This document shows positions 1 to 6,094 of a stretch of DNA of 6,637 bases, one piece after another. The notes under the pieces were generated by a model, which saw only the letters and a program-made list of their open reading frames with translations, was not told the origin of the DNA and ran no database searches. The stretch is from Massilia sp. UBA2709 (lineage in GTDB: Bacteria > Pseudomonadota > Gammaproteobacteria > Burkholderiales > Burkholderiaceae_D). The position numbers and the translations under genes were made by a program. Where the stretch lies: the NCBI GenBank assembly GCA_002354135.1, contig DEKZ01000475.1, forward strand, positions 398-7,034. Direction: 5' to 3'. Position 1 is the stretch's first letter. Every line of letters starts with the position of its first letter.

Positions 1-199
1 GCGCCAGCTCGCGCGCCTGCTGGCGAACGCCGGCTTGGCGCGGACACCGGACGACACCATCGCCCGCCTCGACGGCTACACCAGCGCCAGCGCGACCGCC
101 CTGTCGGCGGCGTTTGCCAGCCTCCTGGGGCTCGATCCGCCAGTGCACGAGGTGGAATCCGGGCCCGCTGGCACCTTGTTGATCAGACCGAACAATTAA
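1..199 (+). CDS. 3' end of an unrecognised protein (partial)
   Basis: This is an open frame from the window edge to a TAA at 197-199, giving the last 65 residues of a protein whose start lies outside the window. The frame (codons starting at base 2) has strong GC at third positions, as expected for a real gene in this genome. The fragment is rich in Ala and Leu (for example LARLLANAGLA and SATALSAAFASLLGLD) and ends in LLIRPNN. It has no Cys, no membrane segment and no motif I recognise, so I assign no function. The stop lies only 2 bases before the -35 box of the tRNA promoter, so the gene ends where the tRNA unit begins. No hairpin terminator is visible between them. Confidence 0.7.
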   Translation, partial: RQLARLLANAGLARTPDDTIARLDGYTSASATALSAAFASLLGLDPPVHEVESGPAGTLLIRPNN

Positions 200-201
200 A
201 T

Positions 202-230
202 TTGCCAGTTTGCTTCGGAGTTTGTATAAT
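202..230 (+). promoter_or_regulatory. sigma-70-type promoter of the tRNA-His gene
   Basis: The -35 box TTGCCA (202-207, 5 of 6 consensus) and the -10 box TATAAT (225-230, perfect) are separated by 17 bases. Transcription should start near 237, giving a leader of about 37 bases before the mature tRNA at 274. It is the best-formed promoter in the window, as expected for a stable RNA gene. Confidence 0.85.
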
Positions 231-273
231 CTTGTTCTGTCTTCGCAGCACTGAAGACAAAAAGCAAGACAAT

Positions 274-350
274 GGTGGCTGTAGCTCAGTTGGTAGAGTC
301 CAGGATTGTGATTCCTGTTGTCGTGGGTTCGAGTCCCATCAGCCACCCCA
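274..350 (+). tRNA. tRNA-His (anticodon GTG)
   Basis: The gene folds as a full cloverleaf. The acceptor strand starts GGTGGCT and pairs with AGCCACC before an encoded CCA at 348-350. The extra 5' G (274), opposite the discriminator C, is the hallmark of tRNA-His and is recognised by histidyl-tRNA synthetase. The anticodon stem is CAGGA/TCCTG (301-305 with 313-317), with a 7-base loop carrying GTG at 308-310. The T arm reads GTGGG-TTCGAGT-CCCAT. The sequence closely resembles the E. coli tRNA-His as I recall it. It has its own promoter upstream and a terminator 12 bases downstream, so it is probably a single-gene transcription unit. Confidence 0.97.
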
Positions 351-362
351 AGAATTCAAGAG

Positions 363-389
363 AAAGCCCGGCCTTTGGTCGGGCTTTTT
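363..389 (+). terminator. intrinsic terminator of tRNA-His
   Basis: A hairpin with the 11-base arms 363-373 and 377-387 (AAAGCCCGGCC / GGTCGGGCTTT, one G-T pair) and a TTT loop is followed by more T residues (388-389, then CGTTTT). It lies directly after the tRNA CCA end and should end tRNA transcription before the next gene. Confidence 0.88.
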
Positions 390-450
390 CGTTTTAGGAC
401 AAGCTGACCTCCGTCGTTCTTGTCGATCTATAAAATTAACTTCTGGGAAG

Positions 451-490
451 CAAGTGTGAGAGAATTTTGGTTTTAAGGCTCGCACACTTG
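451..490 (+). promoter_or_regulatory. leader hairpin directly before the start codon of the 493-1575 gene
   Basis: CAAGTGTG (451-458) and CACACTTG (483-490) are perfect reverse complements. Inside them GAG (460-462) pairs with CTC (479-481) and TT (465-466) with AA (475-476), leaving an 8-base loop. In total 13 of 16 positions pair. The structure ends 2 bases before the ATG at 493, and the only purine-rich ribosome-site-like string, AAGG (475-478), lies in its inner arm. It could be a translational control hairpin or a protein-binding palindrome. A TATAAA string at 429-434 could be the -10 box of this gene, but no well-spaced -35 box is present. Confidence 0.45.
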
Positions 491-492
491 GT

Positions 493-1575
493 ATGCTCGA
501 CATCCTCTTCTTCTTCGTTGATATCTTCGCTTCGAACAAGGCCGCAACAGCGGCAACGTTCGCGGCAGCGATTACTGCAGCGTTTGCCTCCCTCAAGTTC
601 TACAGCGACAAGGCCGCCAAAGTCACCGACTTCCGTAAAGCCTGGGTTGAAACCCTGCGGCAGGCGGTGTCCGAATTCAGCGGCAGCACGCATACCATCG
701 CAGGAAGAATCGTCATCAGGATTGCCCATGGCGCCACCCGTAATGCCGTGCAGCCGGGCACGGCACAACGCTGGTCATCCGTTCTTTCCCTCCTTGGCCG
801 CACCGGCCCGGCCGAAACACCCTTCGACAAGGATTTGGAAACCGAGCTCATGGCCCAATGGGCGACACTTCGGCTTTCCTACAACAAGGTCGTGCTCCAC
901 CTGAACCCGACCGAGCACTCGGCATACATCGTCGCCGAAGAAGCTGTGGCAAAAGCCTTGCTTGCCGAGGAAGCCGCCGCCAAGGATGCCGCGCCGGATA
1001 CGACGAAAAGCGCCTCCGGCGAACAGTCGAATGTCGTCGCTTTCCTCTATTGGTGCGTCAGTGTCGCAGAAAGCCGCGCGAGGATCTTGCTGGACCATGC
1101 CTCAAGTCCCTGGTGGAAGAAAGCCGGACGAAAGATTCATTCGTGGTGGCGGTGGGTAACGCGCGCCCAGCCGGAAGCACTCAAGGATGAAGAAAAACTG
1201 ACTGGCTTCGAGGAAGCGCAAAAGTACATTCATCGAGAATGCATTGACGCCGGCTCCTGCCTCCTGCTGTCGGCATTCGCAACGAAGCGTTTACTGTACG
1301 GGAAGTATCCCAAGGTCGCCCCACGGATTTCCAACATCGAAAAAGGCATCCGTGTCGTCGACACCTCCGCCGCCCTGGTCATCAAGAGTGTATGGGAAGC
1401 CATCAAGAAGGGAGAACCCGCCTATCGATGGGCAAGCTTCCTTGCCATCCTGCTTTCCCTGACCATCATGTGCGTGATCCTGTTTGCCCTGTTCGCATCG
1501 CCGTCGACGGCGGGTAGCCGCGGCCACAACGTTACCCGCGCACAAACTGGGATGCTCATGTCCGAACGCGCATGA
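493..1575 (+). CDS. membrane protein of unknown function, about 360 aa
   Basis: I do not recognise a named family. The N-terminus is hydrophobic (LFFFVDIF at 4-11, then an Ala-rich helix to about residue 34) and probably enters the membrane. It is followed by KVTDFRKAWVETLRQAVSEF (43-62). From memory, this tract and the LHLNPTEHS segment (135-143) resemble uncharacterised bacterial membrane proteins with one N-terminal helix and a 'K(I/V)SEFRQxWI..LR' segment. Residues 147-178 are Ala/Glu/Lys-rich, and 207-221 is Trp-rich and basic. A clear membrane helix at about 312-336 leaves a short polar tail, so the large middle part is probably on one side of the membrane. ATG 493 is the first usable start after an in-frame TGA at 457-459. 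There is no good ribosome site: AAGG lies 14 bases upstream, inside a hairpin. Three hand-counted 60-base lines gave about 57% GC, against about 72% for the neighbouring minus-strand gene. It is convergent with that gene, 5 bases apart. Confidence 0.8.
   Translation: MLDILFFFVDIFASNKAATAATFAAAITAAFASLKFYSDKAAKVTDFRKAWVETLRQAVSEFSGSTHTIAGRIVIRIAHGATRNAVQPGTAQRWSSVLSLLGRTGPAETPFDKDLETELMAQWATLRLSYNKVVLHLNPTEHSAYIVAEEAVAKALLAEEAAAKDAAPDTTKSASGEQSNVVAFLYWCVSVAESRARILLDHASSPWWKKAGRKIHSWWRWVTRAQPEALKDEEKLTGFEEAQKYIHRECIDAGSCLLLSAFATKRLLYGKYPKVAPRISNIEKGIRVVDTSAALVIKSVWEAIKKGEPAYRWASFLAILLSLTIMCVILFALFASPSTAGSRGHNVTRAQTGMLMSERA
1499..1539. repeat. two overlapping inverted repeats near the 3' end of the 493-1575 gene
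   Basis: CGCCGTCGACGGCG (1499-1512) is a perfect 14-base palindrome. Overlapping it, GCGGGTA (1510-1516) and TACCCGC (1533-1539) form a 7-bp stem. Both lie in the last codons of the unknown membrane protein and 42 to 82 bases beyond the stop of the convergent c-di-GMP gene. No T-tract follows on either strand, so this is not a standard intrinsic terminator. It could still be a structured 3' region for the minus-strand transcript, or chance in GC-rich coding sequence. Confidence 0.3.
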
Positions 1576-1580
1576 GCTGG

Positions 1581-4451
1581 TCAGTTATCCTCGTGGCCAC
1601 AGGTTACGCCCTTCCTGCGCCCAGGCCCGGCTGGCTCGCCTGACGGGCCTCGCCCCCAGGTGGATGCCGGCGCTTGCCGGTTGCGCCATTCCTCGAACTG
1701 CGCCACCGGCAGCGGGCGACTGAAATAGTAGCCCTGCCCCAGGTGGCAGCCGCGCTCGCGCAGGTAACGCAGCGCCGTGTCGGTCTCGATGCCTTCGGCA
1801 ACCAGTTCCAGTCCCAGGCTGCTTGCCAGGGCGATGACGGCGTCGATGACCGCGCGGCTGGCATGGTCGCTGTCGATGCGGCGCACGAAGGACTGGTCGA
1901 TCTTCAGCTTATCGAGCGGCAGGGTCGACAGGGTGCTCAGGCTGGAGTAGCCGGTGCCGAAATCATCGAGCGCAACCCTGACGCCCAATGCCTTCACTTC
2001 ATGCAGGATGTCGACTGCTTCGGCCAGGTTCTCCATGACGGCCGTTTCGGTCAACTCGATGACCAGGCAATGCGGATCGATGCCCGAGGCCGCGACCAGG
2101 TCGCGTATGCGCTGTACGAAGCCGGAACGCCGGAACTGCAGTGCCGACACGTTGACCGAAACGCTCAGCGACATGCCGCGTGCACGCCAGTCGACCTGCT
2201 GACGGCAGGCCTCTCCCGCCACCCAGTCGCCAATCGGGGCGATCAGTCCACAACTTTCGGCGATCGGGATGAACACTCCCGGACCCAGCGCCGGACTGGC
2301 GCCGTCCTCGAGACGCACCAGCGCCTCGACTCCATCCACCCGGCCTGATGCGAGGTGGACGATCGGCTGGTAGTGCAGCAGCAGGCCGCCGTGCTCGAGC
2401 GCCGTCTGCAGGCGGCGCTCCACGTTCAGCGTGAACTGGGCCTGGGCCCCCATCTCGGCCGAATACCAGGCGTAGCCGGCCCGGCCGCCCTGCTTGACCT
2501 CGAGCATGGCCATGTCGGCGGCATGGATCAGCGCACTCGCGGTCTCCCCGTCCTGAGGGAAGCGGCTGATGCCGACCGATGCCGACAGGACGACCTCGAT
2601 ATTGCCAAGCCGGATAGGCTGCGAAACGGCATGGATGATGTCCTCGGCCCTGCGTGCCGCCTGGGCGGCGGGATCGTCCGGGCACGGCAGGACGAGCAGG
2701 AACTCGTCGCCGCCGACGCGCGCCAGCAGATCGTCGCGGCGCACGCAGCCGCGCAGCCTGCGCGCCACTTCATGCAGGACGCGGTCGCCCGCATCATGGC
2801 CATAGAGGTCGTTGACGGGCTTGAAACGGTCGAGGTCGACAAACAGCAGGGCGCCGCTTCCTTGCGCGCCGCGCGCCCGCGCCAGTCCCTTTTCGAGGAA
2901 CCTGGTCGCCTGGGCGCGGTTCGCCAGTTCGGTCAGGCCGTCGTGCGACGCCGCCCAGCGGATCGCCTGTTCGGCCTGCCGCCGCTCCCGGATATCGCGC
3001 GGCACCACGTGCATCAGCCATTCCCCCTTGTGCTCGAGCACGGTCGCGGTGATCTCCACCGGGATGTCCACCCCATCCTTGCAGCGGTAGGTGCGCTCGA
3101 AAGGCGGCTTCTGCGCGCTGCGGCACTCTTCGAACACCGCCTGCAATCGTTCGGGCGTGGTCGGCAGGTCGACCTGGAACAGGGTCATCGACAGCAATTC
3201 GGCATGGCTGTAGCCGAGCCGCTCGGAAGCCATCCGGTTGGCGTAGCGGATGTTGCCGCGCTCGTCGAGGAGCAGGCGCATTTCGTTGGCATGCTCCGTG
3301 AAGAACTTAAACTGCTGCAATTCGTCGTGCTGCGCACGCAGCGCCGCATCCCGCTCCTGGAGCAGGGTCGCGGCACGCTCGATCGCCGTGGCGACCTCGA
3401 CCGCCTCCGAGATGTGCACAGCCGGCATCGGCGGCGGCGCGCCCCGGCCCAGCGCCGCGGCCGGCTCGATGAGCGCGTGAATCGAACTGGAAATGCGCCG
3501 GCTCACGTAACGGGCCAGCAGGAGTCCGAGGGCGAACAGGACCGCCACCGTGGCGCTCAACCAGGCCAGCCGGGTCCACAACGGACCGCTGACCTGTGCC
3601 CGCGGCACCCCGACGATCGTCGTGTAACCCGTGCGTGGCGAGCGCGCGAATACGGTGAAGTTCGGCACCCCATCCAGGCTGGTGCTTTCCAGGCTGCCCT
3701 CGGGCCGTTGCGCGATCGCCGCACGCAGGGATGGCAGCGCCGGCTGGCCGATGAACCTGTCGGCGTTGCGGCTGCGTGCGGCAACGATGCCATCCCTGTC
3801 GAGCAGGCTGGCCAGCCAGCCATCGGGCAAGCCCCGCTCCTGCAACAGCGTGGTCAGATTCGAAGCGGGAACGACCATGGCCAGCACATGGATGACCTGG
3901 CCAGCGCGCCTGACCGGAACATGGATGCCGAGCACGGGCCGGCCGCGTTCGTCGGCGGCCAGGTTCGCTATCCATGCATCCCCGGTCTCGACAACCCGGC
4001 GCACGGCGCGCGTCTCGCCGACGGATGCCCGCACATGCTTCCCGGCTTCAGGAATGCTGACCAGGCGGCTGCCGTCGCGCCGGTAGATCGCGACCTGCCC
4101 ACCGAGGGACGCCACCGACATCGCGTGCGTCGCGTGCTGGGCGAAAGCGGCGAGATCGCCGGACGCCAGCTCATCGGAGTCGGCCAGGTATTGGGCCAGT
4201 GCCTGGGTCTGCAGGAGACGCTTGTCCGCAGCCTGGCCGATCGAGCGCGCGACCTGGATGGTGTCCTCGGTATAGCGCTGGCGTTCCTCGCGGTATTCGG
4301 CAAACAGGAAGATCGCCATCCCGACCAGGCCGGGCAGCAGGCAGACCAGCACCAGGGCGCCCAGCAACTGGGCGACGGGGCGATGCTGCTTCGCAAATGA
4401 AATGCTGGACGTTCGGGACATTACTGTGGAGATCGAGGACTGGCGGGCCAC
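1581..4451 (-). CDS. membrane Cache-PAS-GGDEF-EAL protein (diguanylate cyclase / c-di-GMP phosphodiesterase)
   Basis: The protein has 956 residues. A membrane helix (about 28-51) precedes a periplasmic sensor region of double-Cache type (about 52-290), a second helix (about 293-314), a HAMP-like linker and coiled coil (to about 380) and a PAS domain (about 381-495, with LLLDERGNIRYANRMASERL). The GGDEF domain (about 500-660) has VDLDRFKPVND (538-548), the active site GGDEF (580-584) and an RxxD inhibitory site (RRDD, 571-574) five residues before it. The EAL domain (about 685-925) keeps EALVRL (709-714), NVS (767-769), ELTE (799-802), DDFGTGYSSL (829-838), K850 in LKID, VAEGIET (884-890) and GQGY (905-908). 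Both making c-di-GMP from GTP and cleaving it to pGpG therefore look possible; which one dominates cannot be read from sequence. The start is uncertain: GTG at 4451 or ATG at 4421 (residue 11). Neither has a clear ribosome site and both keep the first helix. It is divergent from the PH-domain gene. Confidence 0.96.
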   Translation of the reverse strand: MARQSSISTVMSRTSSISFAKQHRPVAQLLGALVLVCLLPGLVGMAIFLFAEYREERQRYTEDTIQVARSIGQAADKRLLQTQALAQYLADSDELASGDLAAFAQHATHAMSVASLGGQVAIYRRDGSRLVSIPEAGKHVRASVGETRAVRRVVETGDAWIANLAADERGRPVLGIHVPVRRAGQVIHVLAMVVPASNLTTLLQERGLPDGWLASLLDRDGIVAARSRNADRFIGQPALPSLRAAIAQRPEGSLESTSLDGVPNFTVFARSPRTGYTTIVGVPRAQVSGPLWTRLAWLSATVAVLFALGLLLARYVSRRISSSIHALIEPAAALGRGAPPPMPAVHISEAVEVATAIERAATLLQERDAALRAQHDELQQFKFFTEHANEMRLLLDERGNIRYANRMASERLGYSHAELLSMTLFQVDLPTTPERLQAVFEECRSAQKPPFERTYRCKDGVDIPVEITATVLEHKGEWLMHVVPRDIRERRQAEQAIRWAASHDGLTELANRAQATRFLEKGLARARGAQGSGALLFVDLDRFKPVNDLYGHDAGDRVLHEVARRLRGCVRRDDLLARVGGDEFLLVLPCPDDPAAQAARRAEDIIHAVSQPIRLGNIEVVLSASVGISRFPQDGETASALIHAADMAMLEVKQGGRAGYAWYSAEMGAQAQFTLNVERRLQTALEHGGLLLHYQPIVHLASGRVDGVEALVRLEDGASPALGPGVFIPIAESCGLIAPIGDWVAGEACRQQVDWRARGMSLSVSVNVSALQFRRSGFVQRIRDLVAASGIDPHCLVIELTETAVMENLAEAVDILHEVKALGVRVALDDFGTGYSSLSTLSTLPLDKLKIDQSFVRRIDSDHASRAVIDAVIALASSLGLELVAEGIETDTALRYLRERGCHLGQGYYFSRPLPVAQFEEWRNRQAPASTWGRGPSGEPAGPGRRKGVTCGHEDN

Positions 4452-4466
4452 TGATCATAACGACTT

Positions 4467-4485
4467 ACTATGAAGAAAGCATAGT
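4467..4485. repeat. inverted repeat, possible operator of the c-di-GMP gene
   Basis: ACTATG (4467-4472) and CATAGT (4480-4485) are a perfect 6-bp inverted repeat with a 7-base spacer. It lies 16 bases before the GTG start of the minus-strand gene and overlaps the -10 box proposed for it. That is a reasonable place for a repressor site, but the match is short and could be chance. Confidence 0.3.
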
Positions 4486-4505
4486 TGGAATTTGGCAAGT
4501 GTCCG
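4478..4505 (-). promoter_or_regulatory. weak promoter candidate for the c-di-GMP gene
   Basis: Read on the minus strand, CGGACA (4505-4500, 4 of 6) and TATGCT (4483-4478, 4 of 6) are 16 bases apart. The predicted start near 4471 would give a leader of about 20 bases to the GTG at 4451. The match is poor, so an activator or another sigma factor could equally be responsible. Confidence 0.28.
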
Positions 4506-4562
4506 TTTGACGCCACGCTCCTTCCCTTACTTCCAGCTCTTCTGCGTTGCTTGTGACAATCG

Positions 4563-4594
4563 GTGACTTTTCGCATGGCGGGCTGATGTAGAAT
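4563..4594 (+). promoter_or_regulatory. promoter candidate for the PH-domain gene
   Basis: TAGAAT (4589-4594) matches the -10 consensus at 5 of 6 positions. Upstream, GTGACT (4563-4568) matches -35 at 4 of 6, but the 20-base gap is longer than ideal. A start near 4601 would give a leader of about 90 bases that contains the palindrome at 4632-4659. Confidence 0.35.
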
Positions 4595-4631
4595 CACGCA
4601 ACAAATATTTCCACATAACAACAACGGTAAA

Positions 4632-4659
4632 GCCAGGCGCCGGCGCTAGCGCCACTGGC
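4632..4659 (+). repeat. palindrome and hairpin in the leader of the PH-domain gene
   Basis: GGCGCTAGCGCC (4642-4653) is a perfect 12-base palindrome. In an alternative fold, GCCA plus GGCGC (4632-4640) pairs with GCGCC (4649-4653) and TGGC (4656-4659), with a 2-base bulge. It ends 33 bases before the ATG at 4693. It may be an operator or an RNA structure; no T-tract follows, so it is not an ordinary terminator. Confidence 0.35.
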
Positions 4660-4692
4660 AATGGCCCTGCCTCCTGTCCACGAGTCCAACAC

Positions 4693-5475
4693 ATGAACAC
4701 TGTCACCGATATCGCACCCACCCCCACGTCCGGCGCGGTCGCCGCCCACGATGTGCCAATTCCCCTGCAACACGTCGACAGCCTTGCCGCCCATACCACG
4801 GCCAACATCGGCGATGCGCGGGTGACGGGCATGGCGCAACAGCTGCTGAACTACGATCCCGAAGCCATGGTCTGGCAGGATTCGCCCAACCTGTCGATGA
4901 TGCTCTCGAGCCTCATCAAGTGGACGCTGATCGTTGCGGTGTGGATCGCCGTGCTCGCGCTGCTCGCGCCGCGCGCCGCCGCGCCGCAAGCGGAGGCGCA
5001 GCAGCAGGCCCAGGTCGAGAAGACCGAAGAGAAGCCGGCCCGCGGCAAGAAGCCGACCCGCAAGGACAAGGCAGCCAAATCGGAGAGCGCGCCCCCGGCT
5101 CCCGCACCGGAGCCGGCGGCAGCCGAACACCCGTGGCGGCCCTTCATCAAGTGGATCGGCCTGCTGGTCGTCGCGTACCAGGTCTACGCGCACCTGGTCT
5201 GGGCCCTGCGCCTCAAGTGCATCAAGTACAAGATGTCCTCGCAGCGCCTGATCGTCCAGAGCGGCATCTTCAGCAAGACCACGAATACCTATGAGCTGCA
5301 CCAGCTCCAGGCCGGCCAGGTCCAGAGCCCCTTCTTCCTGCGCCTGTTCGGCTGCGCCAACCTGTACGTGGGAGTATGGCTGATCGGCATCCGCAATGCC
5401 GAGGCGGTACGCGACCTCATCCGGAACGCTGGCCAGATCGAGGCGAGCCGCATGGACAAGGCGCGCTGGCGTTGA
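4693..5475 (+). CDS. membrane protein with bacterial PH-like domain (bPH_2/YdbS type)
   Basis: The protein has 260 residues. A polar N-terminal region (1-65) precedes a membrane helix (about 70-92). A low-complexity linker (about 93-147) follows, rich in Ala, Gln, Lys, Glu and Pro (for example AEAQQQAQVEKTEEKPARGK). A second helix lies at about 150-172. The C-terminal part, KYKMSSQRLIVQSGIFSKTT (178-197) to GIRNAEAVRDLIRN (232-245), matches the pattern of bacterial PH-like domains of the YdbS/DUF304 group, which follow a helix pair and usually lie on the cytoplasmic side. Their molecular role is mostly unknown. In typical members the two helices form a short hairpin, so the long charged insert is unusual. 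The ATG at 4693 lacks a good ribosome site (only GAG at 4682-4684), so the true start could be further in, for example Met47. A very strong terminator follows 23 bases after the stop. Confidence 0.85.
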   Translation: MNTVTDIAPTPTSGAVAAHDVPIPLQHVDSLAAHTTANIGDARVTGMAQQLLNYDPEAMVWQDSPNLSMMLSSLIKWTLIVAVWIAVLALLAPRAAAPQAEAQQQAQVEKTEEKPARGKKPTRKDKAAKSESAPPAPAPEPAAAEHPWRPFIKWIGLLVVAYQVYAHLVWALRLKCIKYKMSSQRLIVQSGIFSKTTNTYELHQLQAGQVQSPFFLRLFGCANLYVGVWLIGIRNAEAVRDLIRNAGQIEASRMDKARWR

Positions 5476-5498
5476 TGTTTGCTGATTCGTTCAGGTAG

Positions 5499-5535
5499 AA
5501 AGCAGAAGACCCGGCCACGCCGGGTCTTCTGCTTT
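5499..5535. terminator. strong terminator hairpin shared by convergent genes
   Basis: Arms 5499-5515 and 5519-5535 pair perfectly over 17 bases (AAAGCAGAAGACCCGGC and its complement) around a CAC loop. The plus strand ends in TTT, with TTTTTT a little further on at 5545-5550. On the minus strand the stem also ends in TTT. It lies between the stops of the PH-domain gene (5475) and the exported-protein gene (5589), so it probably serves both. Confidence 0.88.
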
Positions 5536-5588
5536 GTGCCCTACTTTTTTCCCGTCGCCCGCCATCCCGGCGGGCCGGTGCATCCGTA

Positions 5589-6035
5589 TCAGTAGCGGTT
5601 CGGGTTGTTCGGACGGCTATCGACACGGTTCGGCACGCCGTCGTTGTCGCGGTCGCGGTCGTAACGGTTCGGGACGCCATCGCCGTCGCGGTCGCGGCGC
5701 GGGGCATTGTGGCGGTCGACCCGGTCGCCGTGGCGCCAGCCGCCCTGCTCCAGGTACCAGCCGTTACGGTCGCGGCGCCATTCGGCACGCTGGTAGATAT
5801 ACCCCGGACGCACTTTCTCGTAGTGGCCCTTGACCCAGGTGTAACGATGGCCCGTCCAGTTCCAGTAACCCGGCACCCATTCGAAACCACGGCGCGCGGC
5901 CGGGATCACTTCGTGGCGCGGCGCAGGGGGCGCCTTCTTCACGATGATGACTTCCGTGCGGGTCTGCGCCTGGACCGGGCTGAAGGCGGCGGTGCTGATC
6001 AGGACGGCGGCGGCAGTGAAGAGGATTCGTTTCAT
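5589..6035 (-). CDS. exported WXXGXW-repeat protein with Asp-rich calcium-type repeats
   Basis: The protein has 148 residues. The N-terminus (MKRILF, then a hydrophobic stretch, ending PVQA) is a typical Sec signal peptide with likely cleavage after residue 23, so the product is periplasmic, outer-membrane or secreted. Residues 50-100 hold aromatic WXXGXW-like units (WVPGYW 53-58, WVKGHY 67-72, LEQGGW 95-100), as in the YXWGXW repeat family, whose function is unknown. Residues 115-139 hold two DxDxDG-type units of 13-residue period (DRDGDGVPNRYD and DRDNDGVPNRVD). These resemble thrombospondin type 3 / calcium-binding loops, and calcium binding is an inference. The frame stays open far upstream (to 6338), but the start at 6035 is fixed by an AGGAG ribosome site and the signal peptide. 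It has its own promoter candidate and shares the terminator at 5499-5535. Confidence 0.9.
   Translation of the reverse strand: MKRILFTAAAVLISTAAFSPVQAQTRTEVIIVKKAPPAPRHEVIPAARRGFEWVPGYWNWTGHRYTWVKGHYEKVRPGYIYQRAEWRRDRNGWYLEQGGWRHGDRVDRHNAPRRDRDGDGVPNRYDRDRDNDGVPNRVDSRPNNPNRY
5625..5697 (-). repeat. 39-base-period direct repeat encoding the Asp-rich units
   Basis: A 34-base unit at 5625-5658 recurs at 5664-5697 with 4 differences, a period of 39 bases or 13 codons. Both copies start ACGGTTCGG and end GTCGCGGTCGCGG on the plus strand. The identity exceeds what the protein repeat alone needs, which suggests a recent tandem duplication or slippage. Confidence 0.8.
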
Positions 6036-6042
6036 GGTAGTG

Positions 6043-6047
6043 CTCCT
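6043..6047 (-). promoter_or_regulatory. ribosome binding site of the WXXGXW-repeat gene
   Basis: AGGAG on the minus strand lies 7 bases before the ATG at 6035. It is the clearest Shine-Dalgarno match in the window and decides against the long upstream extension of this frame. Confidence 0.85.
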
Positions 6048-6066
6048 GTTGGTTCGGTGTGAGATC

Positions 6067-6072
6067 ACTATA
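6067..6072 (-). promoter_or_regulatory. -10 box candidate for the WXXGXW-repeat gene
   Basis: TATAGT on the minus strand matches the -10 consensus at 5 of 6 positions and would place the start near 6060, with a leader of about 25 bases containing the ribosome site. No good -35 box is found 16 to 18 bases upstream, so an activator may be needed. Confidence 0.45.
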
Positions 6073-6094
6073 GTCAAACGTTCCCGTATGCAGT

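Noticed and set aside
326..350. tRNA-His 3' end as an integration (att) site
   Set aside because: I found no second copy of the tRNA 3' end in the window and no integrase gene, so an integrated element is not supported here, although the low-GC gene behind it is suggestive.
202..459. Open frame running through the tRNA-His gene
   Set aside because: It covers the tRNA promoter, the tRNA and its terminator, and has no ribosome site; the RNA features explain this stretch.
2355..4400. Long plus-strand open frame of 681 codons antisense to the GGDEF-EAL gene
   Set aside because: Its product is an Arg/Gln/Gly-rich string with no domain, while the minus strand encodes a complete, motif-rich protein. 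Long antisense frames are common in high-GC genes.
4452..4530. Sigma-54-type promoter (GG..GC pattern) for the c-di-GMP gene
   Set aside because: TGGC and TTGCC occur on the minus strand, but their spacing is too long for the -24/-12 pattern.
4594..5301. Minus-strand open frame of 235 codons opposite the PH-domain gene
   Set aside because: It gives a repetitive Leu/Arg/Gly-rich product with no recognisable domain, whereas the plus strand shows membrane helices and a PH-like domain.
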